Part shown: positions 12,348-24,922 of the stretch, piece by piece
How positions within the stretch are numbered: the stretch's first letter is position 1
Layout: each line of letters opens with the position of its first letter
Assembly (NCBI RefSeq): GCF_003265705.1
Contig: NW_020313005.1
Coordinates: 20,534,797 to 20,598,796 of the forward strand
Origin: Callorhinus ursinus
Taxonomy: Eukaryota; Chordata; Mammalia; Carnivora; Otariidae
Direction: 5' to 3'
DNA: 64,000 nt
Made by a program: the position numbers and the translations under genes
Notes under the pieces: generated by a model
What the model saw: the letters and a program-made list of their open reading frames with translations, nothing else
What the model was told of the DNA's origin: nothing
The model's database searches: none

Positions 12348-13061
12348 GTAATTTTGTGGATGTGTAGATTCCTTTTAATGCATTTTTTACAGCATCTAAT
12401 AGAATTCACAGAAGGATACTTGTATGATATCGAAATGAAATTGGATTATGTATGACCATTGTTTGGTATCCTTTAAAAAAGACATAAATGTGTTCATACA
12501 AAATTACATGGAATGCACAATTTAGTATTGTAACTTGCATATCTTCTGTCTGCATTTTAAGAAAGTTTTTAAGGCTTTAGACATTTGTGGACGAATAACA
12601 GTGACTATGGTAACACAGATGTTTTGTGTTATTCTTTCTCCCAGTCATATTGGTGATTCTGCATGTACTCAGAATCGAAACAATTAATAAAATCAGTCCT
12701 ACAGATATTTAATTTACAAACTTAAATGAAAACTCTTCTTGTAAGAGTAAAGGAAATCATCTTTTATTGATGATAAGATTAAATGAATCAACTACTTGTC
12801 ACCTATTACAGTAAAAGAGCAAACAAAGTTTCAGTTGTCTCTGCCTGAGATGCTCACTTTTCTACCAGGCAGGAAGTTTCACTGTAGTGGATGTAGTGTG
12901 TGTATGTGTATGTTTTAGAAGGGGACTGTTTCTTGACTCTTAGTGTTAGAACTTTTGTGAGGATAATTACTGTGATTTCTCTCAATGAGATTTGAAGTAG
13001 GTCATTTGTAGCATTGATTATTTCCTCCACCAAGTAAGTAGTTTAGTTCCTTTGCTTACTT
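12348..13061. other. Intronic sequence, no gene seen
   Basis: Start of the 21.7-kb intron. Apart from a short TG-rich run near 12898-12912, no recognisable element. Confidence 0.6.
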
Positions 13062-13078
13062 TACTTTCATTAAGCCTT

Positions 13079-13280
13079 TTTTTTTTTTTTAAAGATTTTA
13101 TTTATTTATTTGAGAGAGAGAGAGAATGAGAGATAGAAAGCACAAGAGGGAAGAGGGTCAGAGGGAGAAGCAGACTCCCTGCTGAGCAGGAAGCCCGATG
13201 CGGGACTCGATCCCGGGACTCCAGGATCATGACCTGAGCCGAAGGCAGTCGCTTAACCAACTGAGCCACCCAGGCGCCCC
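13079..13280 (-). mobile_element. CAN-SINE, antisense, same subfamily as 5177-5376
   Basis: Complete element with T-run, ATTTATTTATTT, a GA-rich tract, body and GGGGCGCCTGGGTGGCTCAG head on the minus strand. A perfect 17-bp TSD (TACTTTCATTAAGCCTT) lies at 13062-13078 and 13281-13297. The intact TSD and low divergence indicate a recent insertion. Confidence 0.97.
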
Positions 13281-13738
13281 TACTTTCATTAAGCCTTATG
13301 CCTAGTTTTGAATTAGTGATTGTGAAGTGACTGTTTTTGAGAAAAGCTTTTTTTTGTGCAAAGTTTTTAGTTTTCTTTGGGAAAGACTAAGATAGGGGCA
13401 TTTATGGGTTTTTTCCCCCCAAAAATGTATTATTCTTGTACCTGAAGTTAAAAATCACATAATCTTGAAAAGTAATGCTTATCTCATGTGGGAAATACCT
13501 GAGTTCTTAGTGTTGGTGATTTTAAAGAAAACCTTTCAGAATTAAGTGCTTTTATTTATTGGTGTCAGAATATGAGATTGGAAATTGAATTTAGCTTCTA
13601 TATAAATAAGATGGCCAAAGTTTCATATTGTTAATATATGTTTTATTGTGTATCATCTCGGTTCCTTTGAGGAAGTAGGCAGCTCTGAATCACTAAGTTT
13701 CGTGTCATGTTTCATAAAATGCTTCTTTTTCATGACTT

Positions 13739-13957
13739 TTTTTCCCCCAAGATTTTATTTGTTTATTTGACAGACAGAGAGAGGGAGAGAGAGAGAGAGA
13801 GAGCGCATAAGCAGGGGGAGTGGCAGACAGAGGGAGAAGGAGAAGCAGGCTTCCCACTGAGCAGGGAGCCCAATGCGGGACTCAATCCCAGGACCCTGGG
13901 ATCATGACCTGAGCCGAAGGCAGATGCTTAACCGACTGAGCCACCCAGGCGCCCCAT
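13739..13957 (-). mobile_element. CAN-SINE, antisense
   Basis: Full-length tRNA-derived SINE with a long (GA)n tract at about 13783-13803. The TSD TCATGACTT flanks it at 13730-13738 and 13958-13966. The body differs from the 13079 copy (GGACCCTGGGATC type), so it is a different subfamily. Confidence 0.95.
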
Positions 13958-13966
13958 CATGACTTA

Positions 13967-15109
13967 ATTTTTAAGTGAAAATAACACGTGTTTTGGTGAA
14001 CCAGTACTCATACATAAATATAAATCATATCTTCTTTATCTAGAGCACATGATTGATATGTCAGTAATGAATTCAGTAATCCCTCTATAACCTAACATCT
14101 TTTAGCATCTTTCCTTCTCACCATTAACTACCATATGATCTGACAAAGCAAATAGTTTTATTCTCATGAATGAAACGTAGTGTCACAAGCACTTGTGTTT
14201 ATTTTTTTAAGTGACCTTCAAAAGGTAAGCATGGTATTTTGGAACCATATGTCAGAATGTATAATCATCACTTAATTATGCTTGCATGAATTAGTGACCT
14301 AGCTAGTTAGGCTATTTCCTGGTTGCAAGTATCTTGTCAATCTGCTTAAAAAATTTCAGACTACTCAGTGTACTATTCATTACACCAAAGTAGTAATTTA
14401 CCGCAATGTAATAATGCCACTGCACTTCTCTGCAGTTCTGTAAGTGATCATTGAGGCACCCCCATGTCTTACTTTATGTATTCTTGCCAAATGTGTCAGC
14501 CATAAATCATTAAATTGGAATCCTATATTTTTTTATAACTAATATTATATAGACTCATAATCAAGCCCTCTCATTTTGCCAATGAGGAAATTGAGACCCA
14601 AATTACTGATGTGGCCTTCCTAAGTTATATGAAATCTTAGCAGGAACTGCTAAGAACGTCAGTTTCCTGATTGCCAGTTTTTCCTGCATTGCACTGGAAT
14701 TCACAATCCAGAACAGATTTAAGAGATTGCTTAGTCTTCAGATAAGATATGGTCACCATTACATGTTGATATGTTTTCATATATTGCATATTTTTGCTAA
14801 TTTCTAATTTTTAAAGTACACTCGAAATTCTTTTTATTTAACCCACTCTTCTCTTGTTCTTTAATCTTAGAAAATGACCGATTCAACAACTGTGATTTTT
14901 TTTTTTCACCTCTCTGGAGGTTCAGTAATACTGTTTCTTTTAGGTCTTATCTTTGAAACTTTTAATTGTGCTCTTGTCTCTGCCCTTCAAGTTTTTGTTT
15001 CTTGTTAAATTGTGAATTTAGAAATGTAAACCATGTCTTTCATGCTGAAATGATCCAATTCAGTAGGCATTTTGATTATCTGTGTGTCTAGTATACAGGT
15101 GTGACATGC
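13967..15109. other. Intronic sequence, no gene seen
   Basis: Diverged intron sequence. A short MIR-like phrase (AATGAGGAAATTGAGACCC, near 14580) is too small to call firmly. Confidence 0.5.
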
Positions 15110-15255
15110 AGTACATTCATTCTTTCAACAACTGTGTGAGGTAAATAGTCTGTTTTTCATTTTACAGCTGATGAGTCTAAGACTCAAGAATGTTAATAAC
15201 TTCCCCAAGGTCATAAAATTAAAGAGAAAGACCAGGATTTGAACCTCAGTCTAGT
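15110..15255 (-). mobile_element. MIR SINE fragment, antisense
   Basis: MIR reverse-complement blocks in order: ATTTTACAGCTGATGAG, AATAACTTCCCCAAGGTCA, CAGGATTTGAACCTCAG. Ancient. Confidence 0.75.
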
Positions 15256-18200
15256 GGTTTTTTTTCCCCTATTCTTCTGTCATTTTCTAATATGATTTAT
15301 AGTTGATTAGCTACTCTGAAATCTGCAAGCATATCCTAAATGTTAATAAAGAATTACAGAAATGTACTGAGAATGCAGTCAAGTTTCTTTGCATGACTTA
15401 AGTGGAGAGAGTCTAGACACCATTCATATGTACATATTTGAAGACAGATATATGTATCTTTTTTTTCTGATTTAAAAGTATGGGTTTGTAGGTTTTTAGG
15501 ATAAAAATATGTTTAGAAATTTTGGAAAATATGGGAAATGGAGAAAAAAGAAGAAAATTACCATAATACTACTACCCTGAGATTGCTTGTTTATATTTTT
15601 GCCGATTTTTGCTTTGTTTTACATAGTTGTATTTTATAATTGAATTCAGGGATATATATATATGTAATTTTACATAATTTTTATTTATAAAGCATTCCTC
15701 CATGTTATTATAATCTCTCTGTAAACATTAGTTAATTAATTTACTATAGTTGACATACAGTATCATATTTAGTTGTAGGTATACCAACAGTGATTTGACA
15801 TTTATGTACAAAATGATCACCATGATAAATAAAGTTACCATCTGTCACTGTACATAGTTATTACAATATTATTGACCATATTCTTTATGTTGTACTTAAT
15901 ATCCCTGTGACTTACTTATTTTATAACTGGATGTTTGTACCTCTTAATCCCCTTCATTTATTTCTTGCATCCACCATATGTCTCCCCTCTGGCAACCACC
16001 AGTTTGTTCTTTGTATTTATGAGTCTGCTTCTCTTTTGTTGTTTGTTTGTTTTGCTTTTTGGAGTCCACATAAAAATGAAATGTTAAGGTGTTTGTCTTT
16101 CTATGTCTGACTTATTTCACTTAGCATAACACCCTCTAGGTCCATCTGTGTTGTCATAAATGGCAAGATTCCATTCTTTTTTAATGGCTGAGTAATATTC
16201 CATGTACCTATATTCCATAACTTCTTTTTATTCACTTATCTGTCAATGGATACTTAGGTTGCTTCCATATCACATTTATTGTAAATGATGGTGCAGTGAA
16301 CATAGTGGTGCATACAATATCTTTTTAAATTAGTGTTTTGTTTTATTTGGGTAAATAGCCAGATGAGGAATTGCTGCATCATATGGTATTTCTGTTTTTA
16401 AATTTTTGAGGAATTCCCATACTATTTTTTATAGTGTTTCCACCGATTTACATGCCCACCAACAGTACATGAGGGATTCCTTTTTCTATATGTTTGGCAA
16501 AAATCGTTATTTCTTGTCTTTTTGATACTATCCATTCTGATAGGTGGGAGTAACATCTCAATGTGGTTTTGATTTGCATTTCCCTGTGATCAGCAGTGTT
16601 GAACATTTTTTCATGTGTCTCATGGCCATCTCTATGTCTTCTTTGGAAAAATGTTTATTCAGTTCCTGTGCTCATGCCCATTTTTTAAATGAGATTTTTT
16701 TTCTGTCTTGAATTGTTTGAATTCTTTATATATTTTAGATATTAACCCCTTGTCTGATAGATCACTTAAAAGTACCTTTTCCCTTTTAGGAGTTGCCTTT
16801 TCATTTGGTTGATGGTTTCATTCTCTGGGCAAAAGCTTTTTAGTGTGCTGTATTCTCAATTTTTTATATTTGTTTTTGTTGCCCTTGTCTGAGGAGACAG
16901 AGCCAAAAAAAATACTGCTAAGACTCATGTCAAAGAGTTTATTGCCTGTGTTTGCTTTTGGAAGTTTTATGGTTTCAGGTCTTACATTTGGGTTTTGAAT
17001 CCATTTTGAGTTTATTTTTGTATATGGTATAAGGAAGTGGTCCAGTTTCATTCTTTTGCCTGTAGCTGTCCAGTTTTCCAAACACCATTTATGGAAGCAA
17101 CTGTCTTTCCCCATTGTATATTTTTAGCTCCTTTGTCATTGATTAATTGACCATATAAGTATGGGTTTATTTCTGGGCTTTCTACTCTGTTCTGTTGACA
17201 TAGATGTCTCTTTTTGTGTCAATACTATACTATTTTGATTATCATAGCTTCAAAGTGTAGTTTGAAATCTAGGAGCATGATACCTCCAGCTTTGTTTTTC
17301 CTCAAGGTTATTTTGGCTGGGTCTTTTGTGGTTGCATACAAATTTTAGAATTTTTTGTTCTAGTTCTGTGAAAAACACTATTGGTATTTTGATAGCGATT
17401 GCATTGAATCCATAGATTGCTTTGGGTAGTATGGACATTTAAACAATATTAAATCTTCCAATCATGAGCATGGTGTATCTTTACATTTATTTATGGCATC
17501 TTTACTTTCTTTCATTGATATCTTATAGTTTTCAGAGTATAGGTATTTCACCTCCTTGGTTAAATTTATATCTAGGTATTTTATTATTTTTGATGCAATT
17601 GTAAATGGGATTTTTTTCTTAATTTCTCTTTCTGCTAGCTTGTTATTAGTATATAGAAATGAAACAGATTTCTTTATATTAATGTATCTGAAACTTTATT
17701 GAATTCATTCATTATTTCTAATAGTTTTATCAGTGGAGTCTTTAGGGTTGTCTATGTATATAGTACCATGTTATCTTCAAATAGTGACAGTTTGACTTCT
17801 TCCTTACCAAATAACATTCTTTTTATTTCTTTTTCTTGTCTGATTGCTGTGGCAAGGGCTTCCAGTACTTTGTTGAATAAAAGTGGTGAGACTGCATTCT
17901 TGATATATTCCTGATCTTAAAGGAACAGACTTCAGCTTTTTACCATTGAGTATGATGTTATCTGTAGGAGTGTTGTATATGACCTTTATTATATTGAGGT
18001 ATGCTCCCTCTATTCCCACTTTATTGAGAGTTTTTTTATCATGAATGGATGTTAAATTTTATCAAATGCATTTTTTTGCATCTGTTGAAATGATCATATG
18101 ATTTTTTATTCATTTTATTAATGTGATGTATCATACTGATTGATTTGTGGCTATTGAACCATCTTTGCATCCCTGTCAAATCCCTCTTGATTGTGGTGTA

Positions 18201-18734
18201 TGATCCTTATAATGTACTGTTGAATTTGGTTGTATAATATTTTGTTGAGGAATTTTGCATTTACATTCATCAGAGATATTGGTCTGTAATTTTCTTTCTT
18301 CGTAGTGTCTTTGTCTGGTTTTGGTATCACAGTAATGCTAGCTTCATAGAATGAATTTGGAAGCATTCCTTCCTCTTCCATTTTTTGAAACATGTTGAGA
18401 AGGCTAGGTATTCCGTCTTCTTTACATTATTTTTTCAAATTAATCCATGAAGCCATCTGGCCCTGGACTTTTGTTTGTTGGGTTTTTTCATTACTGATTG
18501 AATTTCATTACTAGTAATTGGTCTGTTCAGATATTGTTTCTTCTTGCTTAAGTGTTAGAATAATTTATGTTTCTAGGAATTTATCCATTTTTTGTAGTTT
18601 GTCTAATTTGTTGATGTGTAATTGTAGTAGTCTAATAATATTTTGTATTTCTGGGGTAAGTTGTAACTTCTCTTCTTTCACTTATGATTTTATTTACTTG
18701 ACTCCTCTTTTTTTCTTGATTAGTCTGCTTAAAG

Positions 18735-18737
<3 letters not shown>

Positions 18738-18765
<28 letters not shown>

Positions 18766-18863
18766 ATTTTTTAAGTAATTTCTATACCCAGTGTGGAGCT
18801 CAAACTTACAACCCCGAGATCAAGAGTTATAGGCTCCACCAACTGAGCCAGCCAGTCATCTCT
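18738..18863 (-). mobile_element. Older CAN-SINE lineage copy, antisense
   Basis: A shorter tRNA-like SINE without the long CT tract. The minus-strand head includes TGGCTCAGTTGGTGGAGCCT, and the body contains ACTCTTGATCTCGGGGTTGT. An imperfect TSD (GCTTAAAGTTT / GCTAAAAGTTT) lies at 18727-18737 and 18864-18874. It is the same type as 37504-37636. Confidence 0.85.
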
Positions 18864-19060
18864 GGCTAAAAGTTTATGAATTTTGTTTATCTTTTCAAGG
18901 AACCAGTTCCTAGTTTCACTGATCTTTTCTAATGTTTTTAGTTTTATTTCATTTATCTGCTCTGATGTTTATTATTTTCTAACTTTGATTTTGTTTTATT
19001 TTTCTTTTTCCAATTTCTATAGGAGTAAATGTGAATTGTTTTTAGATTTTTCTTGTTTCT

Positions 19061-19246
19061 ATAAAGATTTTATTTATTTATTTGAGAGAGGGAGACAGAG
19101 ATAGCCATAAAGATAGCAAGAAAGAGCACAAGTGGGGAGGAGAGGGAGAAGCAGGCTCCCTGCTGGGCAGGGAGCCCAACTTGGGGCTTGATCATGACCT
19201 GAGTCAAAGGCAGACACTTAATCGACTGAGCCACCCAGGGGCCCTG
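19061..19246 (-). mobile_element. CAN-SINE, antisense, in L1
   Basis: Tail, GA-rich tract, body and tRNA-like head on the minus strand. A perfect 17-bp TSD (AGATTTTTCTTGTTTCT) lies at 19044-19060 and 19247-19263, both copies within L1 sequence. This shows insertion after the L1. Confidence 0.96.
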
Positions 19247-20960
19247 AGATTTTTCTTGTTTCTTGAGGTAGGCCTGTAGTGTTCTAAACTTCCCTCTTAG
19301 AACTGCTTTTGCTATTCCCTTAAGATTTTGAACAGTTGTGTTTCCATTTTCATTTTTCTCCAGGTATTTTTTTCACTTCTTCTTTGATTTCTTCATTGAT
19401 CAGGTAGTTGTTTAGCCTCCATATGATTGTGTTTTTTCTAATTTTTGCCCTGGAATTGATTTCTAGTTCCATACCATTGTGATGGGAAAAGGTTCTTGAT
19501 ATGATTTCAGTCTTTCAACATTTATTTTAGACTTGTTTTATGGCCTAACATGTGATATGTTCTGTAAAATGTTCCATGTGCACTTGAAAAGAATGTGTAT
19601 TGTGCTGTTTTGGTAATGTTCTGTCTATATGTATGTCAAGTCCATCTGGTCTGATGTGTTGTTTAAGGTCACTGATTCCTTATTGATTTTCTGTCTAGAC
19701 ACCACATGCATTGATGTAAATGGGGTGTTAATGTTCCCTACTGTTACTGTCAGTTTCTTGCTTTCTGTCTGCTATTTACAGTTGTTACATTATCTTGTTG
19801 GATTGATCTCAATCATTGTATAATATTAGCCTCTCTTTGTCTCTTGTTATAGTCTTTGTTTTAAAGTATTTTGTCTGATACAAGTATTGCTATGCCAGCT
19901 TTCTTTTTGTTACATTTGCGTGAAGTATTATTTTTCATCTTTTCATTTTCAGTCTGTATGTGTCTTCATGCCTGAAATGAATCTCTTGTAGGCAGTATAT
20001 AGATGGGTCTTACATTTTTATCCATTTAGTTAGCTATTGTCTTTTAACTGGAGCATTTAGTCCATTTACATTTAAAGCAGTCGTGGATGGTTTTGTACTC
20101 ATTGCCATTTTGTTAATTGTTTTCTAATTGTTTTGTATTTCTTCTCTTATTCTCTTACCTTTTAACTTGACTTCTTATTGTTATGTTTGGATTCCTTTCT
20201 ATTATTTTTAATGTATCTATTATAGATTTTTGTTTTGTCATCAACCTGAAGTTCATATGTAACACTCTTTGTACATAGCAATCTGTTTTAACTTGATGGT
20301 CCCTTAGGTTGAAACACATTCTAAAAGTCTTACATTTTTACTCCCCACCCCCTTATTTTATGTATTTGACTTCATATTTTATACCTTTTTATTTAGTGTA
20401 TTCCTTTACTAATTATTGTAGATATTGTTCATTTTACTACATTTATTTTTTAACCTTCATACCAGCTTTATAAGTGATCGATCCACCATCTTTTTTTATG
20501 TTAGCTTTTACTGGTGAAATTTTTTCTTTCATAATTTTCTTACTTTTAGTTATGGCCCTTTCCTTTATGCTTAAAGAAATCCTTTCAACATTTCTTATAA
20601 TGCCAGTTTAGTGGTGAACTTTTTAAAATTTTGCTTGTGTGGGAAACTCCTTATATCTCCTTCAGTTCTGAATGAAAACTTTGCTGGTGTAGACTGTTCT
20701 TGGTTGTAGGTTTTTTCCTTTCAGCAGTTTGAATATATCATGCCACTTCCTTCTGGCCTGAAAACTTGCTGCTGAAAAATCAGCTGATAGTCTTATGGGT
20801 GGTCTCTATACTTACTACTGGCTATTCTCTTGTTGCTTTTAAGATTCTCTCTTTATCTTTAATTTTTGACATTTAAATTCTTAATATGTCTTGGTATGGT
20901 TCTCTTTGTGTTTGTCTTGTTTGGGGCTTCCATTACTTCCTGGACTTTGATGTCTGTTTC

Positions 20961-21197
20961 CTTTCTCAGGTTGGGGAAGTCTTCAGAGGCTTCTTAAGTG
21001 GAAACTTCAAATCAGGAGCCTTTGTGGGAGATAGTCCAGGCCAACTGGTTACAATCCCAGGTCATTATATAGTCTGAGTGATAGTTAGAATATTAAAAGC
21101 TGGTATAGCATGGGCCCAAAGCAAGTGGAACAGATGCCTATCATACAGATCTCATTTAGCAACATTGCTGTGTCTCAGGTGAATATTAACCATTTTT
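20961..21197. other. Intronic sequence, no gene seen
   Basis: Short stretch between L1 and SINE without recognisable features. Confidence 0.5.
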
Positions 21198-21210
21198 AAA
21201 GTGACTCAGA

Positions 21211-21390
21211 GGGGCGCCTGAGTGGCTCACTTGGTTAAGCATCTGCCTTTGGCTCAGGTCATGATCTTGGATTCCTGGGATCGAGCCTCACATTGGGCTC
21301 CCTGCTCAGTGGGGAGTCTGCTTCTCCCTCTGCCTCTCCCCCCTGCTTGTGCTCTCTCTCTCTCTCAAATAAATAAAATATTTTTTAAAA
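21211..21390 (+). mobile_element. CAN-SINE, sense
   Basis: Head GGGGCGCCTGAGTGGCTCAC, body with CTCAGGTCATGATC, then (CT)n, AAATAAATAAAATA and an A-tail. A perfect 13-bp TSD (AAAGTGACTCAGA) lies at 21198-21210 and 21389-21401. One of only four sense-orientation CAN-SINEs in the window. Confidence 0.96.
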
Positions 21391-21401
21391 AGTGACTCAG
21401 A

Positions 21402-22959
21402 TGCCTTGGAAAATAGATCCTTAATGCCTTGCCCAAGCCCCCAATGCCATTCCTTTCATACTAATCATGATTTAGAATAAGTTGTCTTAACCAAATAGGC
21501 ATATTATTTTTCAAATGTTCCTTCCATTATTTCTCATTCTGTTCTTTAAGTACAGAAACTGAAAAAAAGTATTATGTAGAACAAACAGATTGGCTGGTGT
21601 GGATGAAAAAACACTTGTGTCATGATACTGATCTGAATGGTAATATATTTTTTCTGAAAATCATACTAATTTTTCCTCTGCCTATTCCTTACTTTTCAGA
21701 AAACGTAATATGTTTAATTTGAACTTAATGAATATTAATAATTCTTGGAAATCTGGTCACATGTCAAAGAAGATACTAGAAAAACTTTTACTCTCTCAAG
21801 TGTTGAACATTCAGTAATTTTAAAAAGTCCAAAAAGAGATAAACTCTCATACTAATTGAGCCCCGTTACTTAGAGTAAATCATTTATAAGTATAATGTCA
21901 ATGGTAATGAGTCTACATGCCACTCAGTGGTCTATTGTTTTATTCTTTAGCAAGTAAGCAAACATCAGGTTTTAAGTGTTGATTTTTTAAAATGGCAAAT
22001 TTAAACCTAGCTGTTACAAGAATTTATTCTAACGTGTGTCCTAATGAAAATCCTTTATGATCTTTCCTTTCTGTAAGTATACTTTTGTTAGTGTAAGAAA
22101 TCACTGCTTAACAAAGTACTTACTATTTTTTTGTTTCATTGTAAGCTTTAGACCAGTTAAAATGAATGGTTTTATTGTATTTGGATTATATGAACTACCT
22201 TTGTATTTTAACGAGGATTCATCATTATATAATAGTTTATTTTTTCTGAGGCTCAAGTTTTTCATAAATATTTACAGTACTCTGAAAGCTCCTTTGTGTC
22301 CTGGTAGGTGGGGTAAACAGTTGGTTTTAGGGGAATGCTTTCCTGCCTCAAAATATCTCCTGCTTGAAATTCCACCATCGGAAATGCATTCCTTGGTATT
22401 AAGTATCTCCTCCACTTAGTCCACTTAGAAAATGCTCTTACTAAGGGGTGGGGTCAACTGTTCACATTTCTAGAACATCTGTGTATGAACAAAATACATA
22501 GATAGATTGTTAAACATCCAAACCTTGTAACTCTTTTGTGAAATATGTTACTATTTTCATTTTATAGGTGAGTAAACTGTTGCTGATGGGTGTTAAGTAA
22601 CTTATGTAAAGTCCTATATCTAGGATAAGGCCCCGCTAAGATTAAATCAGTTCATTCTCTTTTCCAGTCATCTCTTTTTACTGAACTTCATCATATCATT
22701 AAAGAGAGAATTCTTTTTCAGTTATCTTTTCCATGATAAAGGGACTTCGTGGGTGAGGACTATTTTTCTTAGAAAGAACAGCAGATATCTCTGTTATTAC
22801 CAAACTAGCCCAAGGTGCTATATCTTGTTAGGATGTTGTGATTAGCATTTGTGTTTGCATCCTGTAATCAATGAGAACCATTTAAACTGCTAGAGTGATG
22901 TAAAATGTAAATTGAAAATGTTATCTTCATCGTTAACACTCTTCAATAGATATTCACTG
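21402..22959. other. Intronic sequence, no gene seen
   Basis: AT-rich, non-repetitive by eye. A + strand open frame at 22057-22419 (120 codons) has no recognisable domain, no conserved-looking motif and no suitable splice context; treated as chance. Confidence 0.55.
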
Positions 22960-23300
22960 TATTTAGAACTGAACTCAAACTGCTAACTAAGGCCTGTGAG
23001 GGTCCCACCTGATCAGACCTTGCCTACCTCTTCTGTATCATGTCATGACAATCTGCTTATTCCTTTGTTCTGGTCATGCTAGCTTTCATTCAGTTTTTAA
23101 AAGACTAAGTTCTTTCCTTACTACTAAGTATTGAACACTGCTCAGCTTGTAACTCTTTTCACACTGTGTACTTACTGTGTCTGGTGCCTTCTCAGTTTTC
23201 AGGACAGAGTTTAGATATCACCTCAGAAGGGCTTTTCCTGACTACCTTCCCTGAGTAGGTTTTTGTTTAATCTCTTCACAGAACAAAGTTAGAATTATTT
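22960..23300 (+). mobile_element. LINE-2 (L2) 3' fragment, sense
   Basis: Contains ordered L2 3'-end phrases: AAGGCCTGTGAGGGTCC, CACCTGATCAGACC, TATCACCTCAGAAGGGCTTT and CCTGACTACCTTCCCTGAG. Diverged, as expected of an ancient L2. Confidence 0.75.
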
Positions 23301-23324
23301 TACTTCTGCATTTATTTACTTTAA

Positions 23325-23885
23325 AAAGTATTTGTTCAAAAAGATATATGCACCTCTATGTTTATTACAGCATTATTTACAATAATCAAGATATGGCATC
23401 GACCCTGAGTAGCCATTAGTAGATGAATAGGTAAAGTTATGGTGTATATATACACAGTGGACTATTATTCACCCATAAAAAAGAAGGAGATCTTGCTACT
23501 TGTGACAACATGGATGGAAGCTAGAGGGTATTATGCTAAGTGAAATAAGTCAGACAGAGAAAGACAAATACCATATGGCTTCACTTATATGTGGAATCTA
23601 AAAAGCCAAACAAACAAACAGAATAGAAATAGACTCATAAATACAGAGAACAAACTAGTGTTTGACAGAGGGGAGGTGGTTGGCGAGATGGGCAAAATAG
23701 GTGAAGGGAGGTGGTATATACTTCCAGTTATAAAATAAATAAATCATGGAGTGTAATAACATTGCATGATGACAGATGGTAACTACACTTACTGTGGTGA
23801 GCATTTTGTAATGTACAGAATTGTTGAAGCACCGTGTTGTGCCCCTGAAATTAGTATAACATTGCATTTCAACAATGCTTAAGTA
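23325..23885 (+). mobile_element. L1 3' end, sense, 5'-truncated
   Basis: ORF2 C-terminal end and 3'UTR of an L1: phrases such as CATTATTTACAATAATCAAG, TGCTAAGTGAAATAAGTCAG and CCATATGGCTTCACTTATAT. Similar in structure to the 3' end at 2520-3549. Noncoding as seen. Confidence 0.85.
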
Positions 23886-24259
23886 ACATGTATTTTTCTC
23901 ACTAGAGATAAATTCTCAGAAGTTGGAGATTTGATGGTTCTCTGTTGCATCTCTAATGCTTACTCCAGTTCTTGTACTATGTAGGTCCTCAGTAATGAGA
24001 GAAGAACAAATTTTTGCCTTAGAAATTTGATCCTAGGTACATTAGAGATTTCTTTCTCTCATCCTTCTTTTTCAGCCATATCAAGAATTGTTGATATTTT
24101 ATTTTACTGGTTGGATAGCAAAAATTACTTGATAGTAATAATTATTAAGGATAGAAGTTAGCAGTAAATTAAAATTTAAGCAGATATACATAAGGAGTTT
24201 TTCGTATTTTTGTTTTGTTATTTATAAAATACGTGAATTTCTAAAATATTCTGATCATG

Positions 24260-24573
24260 TAGTTGATTCTTGAAAAACATCGGTCTGAGTAGATGGTTCC
24301 ACTTACACATAGATTTTTTTTTTTTATAAATACAGTACATTACTGGAAATGTATCTTATGATTTTCTTAACACTTTTTTCTACCTCATTTAAAAAAAGAA
24401 TATAGTACATAATATAACATGAAATATGCTTATTGACTGTTTATGTTATTGGCACAGCTTCTAGTCAAGAGTAGGCTGTTAGAAGTTATGTTTTGGAGGA
24501 GCAAAACTTATATGTGGATTTTTGTGTACTGAGGTCAATGACCCTTACCCCCATGTTGTTCAAGGGTCAGTTG
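24260..24573 (+). mobile_element. DNA-transposon MITE (Tigger/pogo-like, family unsure)
   Basis: A complete non-autonomous element of about 314 bp. The left end TAGTTGATTCTTGAAAAAC and right end GTTCAAGGGTCAGTTGTA are imperfect terminal inverted repeats flanked by TA, as in the TcMar-Tigger superfamily. No transposase frame. Its interior 24356-24537 is repeated in inverted orientation at 24744-24922. Confidence 0.7.
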
Positions 24574-24743
24574 TATTTTATTCAGTTTATTTGGAAATTT
24601 GATGATTAAAGCTTTTTTTTACATATGAAATTTAAAGTTCTTTCATATCTGCTAAAATGGGAGATATTTTACTATTTTTAGAATTTTCTCAGTGAATTTA
24701 ACAGTTTTAGATGATTTGCAAAAACATTGCAAAAACATTGTAC

Positions 24744-24922
24744 TGACCTCAGTACACAAAAATCCACATACAAGTTTTGCTCCTCCAAAACATAACTTCT
24801 AACAGCCTACTCTTGACTAGAAGCTGTGCCAATAACATAAACAGTCAATAAGCATATTTCCTATGTTATGTACTATATTCTTTTTTTAAATGAGGTAGTA
24901 AAAAGTGTTAAGAAAATCATAA
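24744..24922 (-). repeat. Inverted partial copy of the 24260-24573 MITE
   Basis: Reverse complement of 24356-24537 with only a few differences, including the locus-specific phrase AACAGCCTACTCTTGACTAG. It lacks both terminal inverted repeats of the MITE. Sharing rare variants with its neighbour argues for a local inverted duplication rather than a second independent insertion. Spacer 206 bp; the transcript could fold into a long hairpin. Confidence 0.85.

Larger units (their letters stand above)
15720..20960 (-). mobile_element. Long antisense L1 with nested SINEs
   Basis: Reading the minus strand from 20960 to 15720 gives L1 5' region, ORF1/ORF2 remains and 3'UTR in order, so this is a nearly full-span but decayed L1. 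ORF2 pieces include [17 protein letters not shown] near 18151-18393. The catalytic aspartate motif near 17765-17795 is altered (reads FEDNM rather than FADDM), and there are many stops. Two SINEs interrupt it (18738-18863 and 19061-19246). The oldest-looking borders are uncertain by about 100 bp. Confidence 0.85.

Noticed and set aside
13079..13280. tRNA gene, because of the tRNA-like head with A- and B-box-like segments
   Set aside because: It is a SINE with TSDs and a tail; the head does not form a usable tRNA gene end-to-end. The same applies to the other CAN-SINEs.
22057..22419. Plus-strand 120-codon open frame in the 21.7-kb intron
   Set aside because: No domain, AT-rich hydrophobic composition typical of chance frames, and not needed for frame continuity of ARHGAP32.
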